A DNA stretch of 34,170 bases from Streptosporangiaceae bacterium. Its GTDB lineage: Bacteria; Actinomycetota; Actinomycetes; Streptosporangiales; Streptosporangiaceae. Positions 7,818 through 14,457 of the stretch are shown here, piece after piece (position 1 is the first letter of the stretch; every line of letters begins with the position of its first letter). Where the stretch lies: positions 1 to 34,170 of the forward strand of contig JAFARZ010000437.1 in NCBI GenBank assembly GCA_019245115.1. The letters run 5' to 3'. Made by a program: the position numbers and the translations under genes. The notes below the pieces were generated by a model, which had not been told where the DNA came from, made no database searches, and saw nothing but the letters and a program-made list of their open reading frames with translations.

Positions 7818-9409
7818 GCGCCATCCTTAACAAGCAGAGGCTCGGTGATTTCCGCAAGAAGCTTGGTGGCCATGTCCCGCAACTCGACGCGGCGGACCTT
7901 GCCGGTCGCGGTGGCGGGATAGGAGCCGACGAAGACCACGCGGCGCGGCCGCTTCACCGCCGGAAGCCCCGCCCGGCAGAACTCGATCAGCTCCACCTCG
8001 GTCACGGTAGCATCCCGCTCCAGTACGACGTAGGCCACCGTCTTCTCCAGCCCGTCGCCGTCCAGCCCGGCGACCACAACCGCCTGCGCGACGGCGTCGT
8101 GGGCGAGCAGACGGCCCTCGATCTCAGCGGGCGAAACCCAGATGCCGCTGGGCTTGAGCATGTCGCCGGTGCGCCCCAGACAGGTGTAGTAGCCGTCGGC
8201 GTCCTGGACGTACGTGTCGCCGGTGCGCAGCCACTCGCCCTGGAACATCGTCCGGGACGCAGCGAACCGGGACCAGTACCCGGTCGCGGTGGAGTCGCCG
8301 CGGACGAACAACGTCCCGGGCTGGCCCGCGGGCACCTTGGCGCCGGACTCGTCGAGGATCTTCAGGTCGTACCCTGGCACGGCGACGCCGGTGGTGCCCG
8401 GACGGACCTGGCCAGGGCGGTTGGACAAGAAGATGTGCAGCATCTCGGTCATCCCGATGCCGTCCAGGATGTCGACCTTGAAGTGGCTCGTCCAGCGTTC
8501 GTACAGGGCTTTCGGCAGGGCCTCGCCGGCTGACGTGGCGAGCCGCACCCCGGCGGCGGTCAGGGCATCGGAGGGCAGGCCGGCGCGGAGCATGCCGGCG
8601 AAGAACGTCGGCCCGGCGAAGAACAGCGTGGCGCCGTACTCCCTGGCGCGCTCGGCGAGGAGATCGGGGCGTGACGGGGCGGGTTCGAGAATCGCGCAGG
8701 CTCCCACCGACAGCGGGAACAGAAGCGAGTTGCCCAGCCCGTAGGCGAAGAACGCCTTGGCCGCGGACAGGCAGCGGTCGTCGGCGCGGATGCCGAGCAC
8801 CTGGGCACCGTAGGTGTCGCAGACCACCTGGATGGAGGCGTGCCGGTGCATGGCCGCCTTGGGTGTGCCGGTGGTACCAGAGGTATAGAGCCAGAACGCC
8901 GGGAAGTCGGCGGTCGTGGGGTAGATCGCCGGATCCGGCTCGGTATTGGATTGGCCTGGGCCTTCGGCCGCGGCGGCCGTCAACCGCTCCGGGTCGACCA
9001 CCGCTCGCAGTTCCGTGGCATGTCCGGCCGCCGCGACGGCCGCAGTGGCCGCGGCGGCCAGGTCGGCGAACTGAGGGCTAATCGCCAGCAGGCGGGCGCG
9101 TGAGTCGTGCAGTAGTTCGGCCAGGCCATCGGCGTGGAGCATGGTGGACACCGGCACCGGGATCGCGCCGATGCGCATTGCCGCCAGGTACACCGCTACA
9201 AATTCCGGTGAGTCGGCCATGAACATGACGATGCGCTGTTCGGGCTCCAGGCGGAGGTGTCTCAAGGCGCTCGCGGTGCGCTGGACCTTGTCCAGGAGCT
9301 GGGCGTAGGTCAGGTCGCCGGCCGGCCCGGTCAGTGCGAGCCTGGCGCCATCGCCGGCCTCGACGCGGCGGTCCAGCAGATATTCACACGCGTTGAACCG
9401 CTCCGGCAT
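7814..9409 (-). CDS. Benzoate-CoA ligase family protein (AMP-forming)
   Basis: This 531-residue ANL-superfamily enzyme is predicted to convert benzoate, ATP and CoA to benzoyl-CoA, the entry step of the box pathway. The N-terminus ERFNACEYLLDR resembles known benzoate-CoA ligases. The phosphate-binding loop YTSGTTGTPK is at about 175-184, GIGMTE follows, the hinge-region motif WLRTGDTY comes later, and the C-terminal ATGKVRR carries the likely catalytic Lys at about 504. ATG at 9409 is preferred over the ATG at 9421 because GGAG lies 6 bases before it. It begins 17 bp after boxB ends. Residues about 145-154 (AAAEGPGQSN) are encoded by a copy of the dispersed 22-bp repeat, in a linker before the P-loop. 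A substituted benzoate as substrate cannot be excluded. Confidence 0.92.
   Translation of the reverse strand: MPERFNACEYLLDRRVEAGDGARLALTGPAGDLTYAQLLDKVQRTASALRHLRLEPEQRIVMFMADSPEFVAVYLAAMRIGAIPVPVSTMLHADGLAELLHDSRARLLAISPQFADLAAAATAAVAAAGHATELRAVVDPERLTAAAAEGPGQSNTEPDPAIYPTTADFPAFWLYTSGTTGTPKAAMHRHASIQVVCDTYGAQVLGIRADDRCLSAAKAFFAYGLGNSLLFPLSVGACAILEPAPSRPDLLAERAREYGATLFFAGPTFFAGMLRAGLPSDALTAAGVRLATSAGEALPKALYERWTSHFKVDILDGIGMTEMLHIFLSNRPGQVRPGTTGVAVPGYDLKILDESGAKVPAGQPGTLFVRGDSTATGYWSRFAASRTMFQGEWLRTGDTYVQDADGYYTCLGRTGDMLKPSGIWVSPAEIEGRLLAHDAVAQAVVVAGLDGDGLEKTVAYVVLERDATVTEVELIEFCRAGLPAVKRPRRVVFVGSYPATATGKVRRVELRDMATKLLAEITEPLLVKDGA
8953..8974 (+). repeat. Copy of the dispersed 22-bp REP-like sequence inside the CoA ligase gene
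   Basis: These 22 bases are identical to the copies at 2838 and 2868 and lie in the same genomic orientation, but here they are within a coding region and in frame. They encode part of an Ala/Gly/Pro linker. Confidence 0.85.
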
Positions 9410-9425
9410 GGCGCACTCCATCGAA

Positions 9426-10841
9426 TCAGGTCAGGTGGACGTAGTCGTAGTCGAAGGGCTTGCCGTTGATGCCGTTGCGCGGCGGGGCGATCCACGCCGC
9501 GATCTTGCCGCGCTCGTGAACCGGCTTCATCAGCGAACGGACGAACGTCTTGTCGACCTCGGTCGGCAGCCAGTTCCGCTGCTTCCGGGCCCATTCGTCC
9601 TCGGCGATCAGATCGCCGTCCGGAGTGGCCTGGACACCGGCGAACGCACCGACCTTGCGGTTGAACGCTACGTGGGGGAGCTTCAGCCGATGGGGCAGGC
9701 CGGCATCGGCCAGGATCTTGTTCCAGCGATTGACGCCGCTTTGGCAGTCGGCGATGTACTCCCGCCGCAGGTCGGTGTTCAGGCCGGTGAGAGCGGCTAC
9801 CTCGGATTGCGCGATCTGACCCTCGATGAGGGCGTCGACCATGATCGAGTGATCGGTCAGCTGATGGTCGTCCTTGCGGCGCTCTTCCATCCAGCGGCCC
9901 TTCAGCCCGGCCGTGTAGTAGTTGGCCACGTTCGTGGACGTCTCGCCACCGAACAGGTCGAGCGAGACGCTGTAGTGGAAGTTCAGGTACTTCTGGATGA
10001 CCGGCAGCGGGATCGCGCCATAGGCGGTCGGGTCGTCAGTGTCGTTCTCCGTCATGAGCTGCGCGGTACGCTCCACCACCCGGTCGACGCCGGTGGTGCC
10101 GACCATCATGTGGTGCGCCTCTTCCTTGAGCATGAACTCGCACGTACGGGAGAGCGGGTCGAAGGCGGACTCTTTCAGCGTGCCGAGCTGGTACTTGCCG
10201 TCCCGGTCGGTGAAGTACGTGAACATGAAGAAGCTGAGCCAGTCCGGGGTCTCCTCGTTGAACGCGCCGAGGATGCGGGGCGCGTCCTCGCTGCCGGAGT
10301 TGCGGTGCAGCAGCTCCTCCGCCTCCTCCCGGCCGTCCCGGCCGAAGTAGGCGTGCAGCAGGTAGACCATGGCCCACAGGTGGCGGCCTTCCTCCACGTT
10401 CACCTGGAACAGGTTCCTGAGGTCGTAGAGGCTCGGGGCGGTGGCGCCCAGGTTGCGCTGCTGCTCGACGCTGGCCGGCTCGGTGTCGCCCTGGATGACG
10501 ATCAGCCGTTGCAGGTCAGCCCGGTACTCTCCGGGTACCTGCTGCCAGGCAGGCTCGCCCTTGTGCTGGCCGAACGCTATGGTCCGCTGCGCGTCCCGCT
10601 CGGCCAGGAAGATGCCCCAGCGGTAGTCCTTCATGGGCACGTGCGCGAAGTGGGCCCAGCCCTCGCGCCCCACGTTCACCGCGGTGCGGAGGTAGACGTC
10701 CTTGGTATTGAGGGCGGGACCCATGGATTGCCACCAGGACAGGAAGTTCGGCTGCCAGGACTCCAGGGCACGCTGCAGCCGCCGGTCGTCGCGCAGGCCG
10801 ACGTTGTTCGGGATCTTTTCGCCATAGTCCGGCGTGGTCAT
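9426..10841 (-). CDS. boxB: Benzoyl-CoA 2,3-epoxidase subunit B (BoxB)
   Basis: This 471-residue diiron oxygenase component epoxidises benzoyl-CoA to 2,3-epoxybenzoyl-CoA, using electrons from BoxA. The N-terminus (PNNVGLRDDRRLQRALESWQ) is typical of BoxB. The ferritin-like iron-binding residues are present: E121, E151 and H154 (in VNVEEGRHLWAM), D212, and E241 and H244 (in KEEAHHMMVG). This is the spacing I recall for the BoxB structure with an offset of one residue. Length matches the family. The ATG follows AGGTAAGACC, and the gene starts 8 bp after the boxC stop, so it is in the same transcript. BoxA, its NADPH-dependent reductase partner, is absent from the window and must be encoded elsewhere or replaced. 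Confidence 0.96.
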   Translation of the reverse strand: MTTPDYGEKIPNNVGLRDDRRLQRALESWQPNFLSWWQSMGPALNTKDVYLRTAVNVGREGWAHFAHVPMKDYRWGIFLAERDAQRTIAFGQHKGEPAWQQVPGEYRADLQRLIVIQGDTEPASVEQQRNLGATAPSLYDLRNLFQVNVEEGRHLWAMVYLLHAYFGRDGREEAEELLHRNSGSEDAPRILGAFNEETPDWLSFFMFTYFTDRDGKYQLGTLKESAFDPLSRTCEFMLKEEAHHMMVGTTGVDRVVERTAQLMTENDTDDPTAYGAIPLPVIQKYLNFHYSVSLDLFGGETSTNVANYYTAGLKGRWMEERRKDDHQLTDHSIMVDALIEGQIAQSEVAALTGLNTDLRREYIADCQSGVNRWNKILADAGLPHRLKLPHVAFNRKVGAFAGVQATPDGDLIAEDEWARKQRNWLPTEVDKTFVRSLMKPVHERGKIAAWIAPPRNGINGKPFDYDYVHLT

Positions 10842-10849
10842 GGTCTTAC

Positions 10850-12625
10850 CTAAACTCGCTTCCGGTCGAATTGAGGGCGCTGGCCGGTGCCGAAGCTGTT
10901 GAGCGCGCCTTGCTGACCCGCCGCGTTGGGGCGGTTGAAGATCCAGTTCTGCCAGGCGGTGAGGCGGCCGAAGATCTTGGTTTCCATGGTCTCGGGTCCG
11001 GCGAACCGGTAGTTAGCCTCCATCCCGGTCAGCGCGTCCGGGCTGAAGCTGGCCCGCTCTTCGAGGGCGATGCGAACCTCTTCGTCCCAGTCGAGGTCGT
11101 CGGGGGCGAACGTGACCAGGCCGAGTTCCGCTGCCTCCGTAGCGGCCAGGTCACGGCCTACGATGTCCTTTATGGCGTTATACCCGGATTTATCGCCATA
11201 AAAGCGGGTGGCCAGGCGGCTGAGGCCGTTCGACATCGGGAGCAGACCAAGGTTGGCCGCGCCGATGCGGATCACGGCGCGGTCCTCGCCAGCCGCGCCG
11301 TCAAGGGCCGGGGCATCGGAAGGCGCGCCGTCAAGGGCCGGAGCGTCAGGAGGCGCGCCGCCGGGAAGCGGGGCGTCGGGGGGCGGGGCATCGGAAGGCG
11401 CCCCGTCTAGGGGCGGGGCATCGGGGGGCGGGGTGTCCAGCATGTAGCTGCGGTCGGCGGCTAGCGCCAGCTCCAGCAACGAGCCGGCGAAGCAACTGCC
11501 CGGCTCGATCAGCGCGATCAGGCTCCGGCTGGTGACGTCCAGGCGTTTCAGCGTGCGCTTGAGGTACAGCAGGATTTCGTTGACCAGCCAGTGGTCCTGG
11601 TTGTCCAGCAGGAACCGGTCGTAGGCGAGGACCTTCTCCGGGTCACCCTCGGTGCGCAAGACCCAGCTGCCGAGCTCGGTCTCGTTGGTGCGCAGGTCCA
11701 GGATCAGGTCGTCCAGCTCACGCGTCATGGCGAGCGTCCAGAACTCCGCGTCCTTGATGCCGGCGGGGGATGCCGGCGGGTCATCGTCCGGGCCCCGCAC
11801 GGTTATCGCGACAGCACGCCCGGCACGGTCAAGCTCTGCGGCGACGTGGCGGTACTGGACGAAGCGGTCAGTCCGTTTGTTATGAAGGGGGTTCAGGGTT
11901 ATGCCCTGAGTGGCTCCGGCGCGGGTTGAGGCAGCGGCGAGGTCCTGCGCTCGTTTTTCTACAGTTTCGTCCCATTTTGCGCGGGGCACCGCCTCATCCA
12001 CCAGCTTCCAGGCGACCGCCTTCTTCCCGGTCAGGCCCTCTGACCTGGTGGAAAAGTAGTCGGCCAGGTCGCGGCGGACATGCCGCTTATCGGTCACCCG
12101 GGTCAGGCCGCCGGTGCCGGGCAGCACGCCGAGCAGCGGCAGTTCCGGCAGTGACACGCTGCTCGAACGGTCATCGACCAGCATGATGCGCTCGCAGGCA
12201 AGGGCCAGTTCGTACCCGCCGCCGGACGCCGTCCCGTTCAGCGCGGCCAGGTACACCTGGCCGGAGTTCTCGCTGGCGTCCTCGATGCCGTTGCGGGTCT
12301 CGTTGGTGAACTTGCAGAAGTTGACCTTCCACTCGTGCGAGGCGGTGGCCAGCATCCGGATGTTCGCGCCCGCGCAGAAGATCTTGTCCTTGGCGCTGGT
12401 TATCGTCACCGCCTTGACCTCGGGGTGCTCGAACCGCAACCGCTGCACCGCGTCGTACAACTCGATGTCCACGCCCAGGTCGTATGAGTTGAGCTTCAGC
12501 TCGTAGCCGTTGTTCAGGCCGCCGTTCTCGTCGACGTCCATGGCCAGTGTCGCCACCGGGCCGTCGATCGTCAGCCGCCAGTGCCGGTAGCAGCTCGGAT
12601 CGGTCTGGAAGCTGACCCTCGTCAT
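10850..12625 (-). CDS. boxC: Benzoyl-CoA-dihydrodiol lyase (BoxC), with a decapeptide-repeat insertion
   Basis: This 591-residue enoyl-CoA hydratase-like lyase opens 2,3-epoxybenzoyl-CoA hydrolytically to 3,4-dehydroadipyl-CoA semialdehyde plus formate. The N-terminal crotonase domain shows KDKIFCAGANIRML and the oxyanion motif ASGGGYELALACE. The C-terminal half has GAANLGLLPMSNGLSRLATR. Between SYMLD and VIRIGAANLG sits a Pro/Ala/Asp insertion of about 50 residues built from DAPALDGAPS-like decapeptides, which makes the protein longer than the roughly 550 residues usual for BoxC. ATG at 12625 is the only start that fits the homology. It has no Shine-Dalgarno sequence and lies 8 bp after a TAGAAA -10 element, so the message may be leaderless. 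It is the first gene of the box operon. Confidence 0.93.
   Translation of the reverse strand: MTRVSFQTDPSCYRHWRLTIDGPVATLAMDVDENGGLNNGYELKLNSYDLGVDIELYDAVQRLRFEHPEVKAVTITSAKDKIFCAGANIRMLATASHEWKVNFCKFTNETRNGIEDASENSGQVYLAALNGTASGGGYELALACERIMLVDDRSSSVSLPELPLLGVLPGTGGLTRVTDKRHVRRDLADYFSTRSEGLTGKKAVAWKLVDEAVPRAKWDETVEKRAQDLAAASTRAGATQGITLNPLHNKRTDRFVQYRHVAAELDRAGRAVAITVRGPDDDPPASPAGIKDAEFWTLAMTRELDDLILDLRTNETELGSWVLRTEGDPEKVLAYDRFLLDNQDHWLVNEILLYLKRTLKRLDVTSRSLIALIEPGSCFAGSLLELALAADRSYMLDTPPPDAPPLDGAPSDAPPPDAPLPGGAPPDAPALDGAPSDAPALDGAAGEDRAVIRIGAANLGLLPMSNGLSRLATRFYGDKSGYNAIKDIVGRDLAATEAAELGLVTFAPDDLDWDEEVRIALEERASFSPDALTGMEANYRFAGPETMETKIFGRLTAWQNWIFNRPNAAGQQGALNSFGTGQRPQFDRKRV
11291..11438. 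repeat. boxC: 30-bp tandem repeat within boxC
   Basis: Four 30-bp units (11291-11320, 11321-11350, 11351-11380 and 11396-11425) are interrupted by one 15-bp half unit (11381-11395) and trail into a partial copy. Each unit encodes a decapeptide like DAPALDGAPS on the minus strand, and all units keep the reading frame. It looks like a replication-slippage expansion in a surface loop of the lyase. Confidence 0.9.
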
Positions 12626-12633
12626 GATTCGAT

Positions 12634-12661
12634 TTTCTACACCGTCGTGAATATCTGTCAA
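12634..12661 (-). promoter_or_regulatory. Promoter of the box operon
   Basis: On the minus strand a perfect -35 TTGACA (12656-12661) is followed, after 16 bp, by TAGAAA (12634-12639). The -10 ends 8 bp before the boxC ATG, so transcription would start at or near the start codon. Confidence 0.7.
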
Positions 12662-12680
12662 GATCTTGTAGCGCTTTACA
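12656..12680. promoter_or_regulatory. Candidate PaaX/MarR-type operator between boxC and the regulator
   Basis: The 10-bp perfect palindrome CAAGATCTTG (12659-12668) overlaps the boxC -35 hexamer. A wider imperfect inverted repeat, TGTCAAG (12656-12662) against CTTTACA (12674-12680), spans it. A repressor bound here would block the box promoter and sit close to the regulator's own start. The binding protein is inferred, most likely the adjacent PaaX-type product. Confidence 0.55.
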
Positions 12681-12702
12681 GGTGGGCGTTTAGACTTCTC
12701 TG

Positions 12703-13581
12703 GTGAATCCGTTGGCCGAATCCGCGCTATCCGGGCGCGAGCCGACGCCGTCGCGTCGGCAGCCGGCGCTGTCCCGCCGCCACGCGGCGGGCGCGGACAG
12801 CGCACGAGGACTGCTGTTCACCGTGGCGGGCGAGTTTGTATTGCCCACGGGTGGCACGGCATGGACTTCGGCGTTCATTGAGGTGCTCGGCCGGCTGGGG
12901 GTGGAAGAGAAGGCCGCGCGCCAGGCGCTGGCCCGGACCGCGGCCGATGGCTGGATCGTCTCTGAGCGGGTGGGCAGGCGGGTGCGATGGCGGCTGACCG
13001 GGGCCGGAGAGCGACTGCTCACCGAAGGCACCGAGCGGATCTACGCGTTCACCGGCGCCCAGCGCGACTGGGATGGATCCTGGCTGCTCGTACTGGCTCG
13101 CGTTCCCGAGACCGACCGTGCCGCCCGGCATCTGCTCCGAACCCGGCTGGGCTGGGCCGGCCTGGGCAGCCCGGCACCTGGGGTGTGGCTTACCACTCAC
13201 GCCGAACGACATCTCGAGGTGGAGCAGGTCCTGCGTCAAGCCGGGATCGCCGACGGCCAGGTCTTCGTCGCCTCGCATCGTGGCGGCGGGTCGCTGGCCG
13301 GACTGGTCGCCCAGGCCTGGGACCTGCCCATGATCGAGGAGCGTTACGAGGAGTTCCTGGGCGAGTTCGCCGCTTCTGCTGCTTCTGGACCGCTCGCCCG
13401 GCTGGTCGAGCTTGTGCACGCGTGGCGCCGCTTCCCGTCCATCGACCCCGGCCTGCCGCTGTCGCTCCTGCCGCCCGGATGGAGCGGCGAACGGGCCGCT
13501 TCACTGTTCGCCGACCGGCACGCCGCCTGGTCCTCGGCGGCCGTAACGGAATGGCTCTCCCTCAACGGCCAGCCCCTCTGA
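12703..13581 (+). CDS. PaaX-family transcriptional repressor
   Basis: This is a 292-residue PaaX-like regulator. In proteobacteria PaaX represses phenylacetate genes and is released by phenylacetyl-CoA; here, divergent to boxC, benzoyl-CoA or another aryl-CoA is a reasonable inducer (inference). After a Ser/Arg-rich N-terminal stretch of about 33 residues, the winged helix runs from about 34 to 105 (RGLLFTVAGEFVLP, KAARQALARTAADGWIVSER). A Cas2-like central domain (WDGSWLLVLARVPE) follows, then the PaaX C-terminal part (WDLPMIEERYEEFLGEF). The GTG at 12703 is first in frame, has no Shine-Dalgarno sequence, and a later start before residue 34 cannot be excluded. It ends 107 bp before the convergent MarR gene. 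Confidence 0.93.
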   Translation: MNPLAESALSGREPTPSRRQPALSRRHAAGADSARGLLFTVAGEFVLPTGGTAWTSAFIEVLGRLGVEEKAARQALARTAADGWIVSERVGRRVRWRLTGAGERLLTEGTERIYAFTGAQRDWDGSWLLVLARVPETDRAARHLLRTRLGWAGLGSPAPGVWLTTHAERHLEVEQVLRQAGIADGQVFVASHRGGGSLAGLVAQAWDLPMIEERYEEFLGEFAASAASGPLARLVELVHAWRRFPSIDPGLPLSLLPPGWSGERAASLFADRHAAWSSAAVTEWLSLNGQPL

Positions 13582-13688
13582 GTTGTTGGCGAGTAGACAA
13601 AGCGCTCAGATTCGGAATGGCACGCCGCTCGTTCATCAAACGATTACAGAACGGACGGAGGGCATAGGAAGGGGATATATCTGGCGCG

Positions 13689-14153
13689 CTACTCGCGACC
13701 GGCGAAGTCGCCTACGCGTCGCAGGTAATCCAGAAACTGGGCGCGTTCGCTCTCATCCAGCGGAGCCAGAAGCCGCTGTCCGACACGATTGACATACGGT
13801 GCGGCCTCGGCCACGGTCCGGGCCCCGTCTTCGGTGATACGCAGCACCCGTCTGCGCGCATCGCGTTCGTCCTTCCTCCGCTGGAGCAGTCCACGCTGAG
13901 CCATCCGCCTGGCCAGTTCGGCGACGCTCGACTTATCGAGCGAGGTGAGCCGGCCCACGGTCGCCTGGTCCAGGTCGCCGTGCGCCGACAGAGCGGACAA
14001 GATGGAGTACTGCGAGCCGGTAATGTCCACCGGAACGGCCTCGGCCCAGAGTTGAGTATGAGCCTGGTTCGCGCGCCGGATGAGATGCCCTGGAGCGTCC
14101 GCGTAAGCGCGGACCAGAGCCTGGATCTCGTCATCGCCTGAGATTGACGGCAT
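13689..14153 (-). CDS. MarR-family transcriptional regulator
   Basis: This 154-residue MarR protein is a winged-helix dimer. The core is GSQYSILSALSAHGDLDQAT, then the recognition helix region TSLDKSSVAELARRMAQRGL and the wing RRKDERDARRRVLRIT. ATG at 14153 is preceded by GCGGGGATT. MarR proteins (BadR, HcaR and others) often control aromatic acid degradation through CoA thioesters, so it could be a second regulator of the neighbouring box genes, or only of itself. A palindrome overlapping its own predicted -10 (14237-14250) supports autoregulation. It converges with the PaaX gene; the 107-bp gap between them shows no obvious terminator. Confidence 0.92.
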   Translation of the reverse strand: MPSISGDDEIQALVRAYADAPGHLIRRANQAHTQLWAEAVPVDITGSQYSILSALSAHGDLDQATVGRLTSLDKSSVAELARRMAQRGLLQRRKDERDARRRVLRITEDGARTVAEAAPYVNRVGQRLLAPLDESERAQFLDYLRRVGDFAGRE

Positions 14154-14236
14154 AATCCCCGCTAGAAATTCCCCGGGAAGAAAAATCGCCGGTGCATTGA
14201 CCCTACGTCCGGTGGCTGCTACATTTTCGACATGTC

Positions 14237-14269
14237 CTCCGTATACGGAGTACTTCCCATCTCAAACAA
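14237..14269 (-). promoter_or_regulatory. marR-type promoter with overlapping perfect palindrome
   Basis: CTCCGTATACGGAG (14237-14250) is a perfect 14-bp palindrome. On the minus strand it contains a -10-like TATACG (14240-14245), 18 bp from a -35-like TTGTTT (14264-14269). The MarR gene downstream starts at 14153. The position suits an autorepressor site. The stretch 14270-14390 is unusually A/T-rich and probably also holds the plus-strand promoter for the BNR gene. Confidence 0.6.
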
Positions 14270-14457
14270 CCCTCAGCAAGCCGAAACATGCGCTTCCTAG
14301 GACCGCTCAAGACTCTTCGCGCAAATTTACACCCATAGCACCCAAGCTCGTGCAGCGAACAATTCTTACGATTATCTTACATGCCGTCCCCTACCAGGGC
14401 CGACATTGCAGCTGATGTTTCCCGCCCATGCGCGCGTCCTTCTGGAGGGAAGGCAAA

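Noticed and set aside
9393..10853. 486-codon plus-strand frame opposite boxB
   Set aside because: BoxB on the minus strand has all diiron ligands and full family length; the plus frame has no recognisable features.
13582..13688. Terminator between the convergent PaaX and MarR genes
   Set aside because: No stable hairpin followed by a T-run could be found by eye on either strand.
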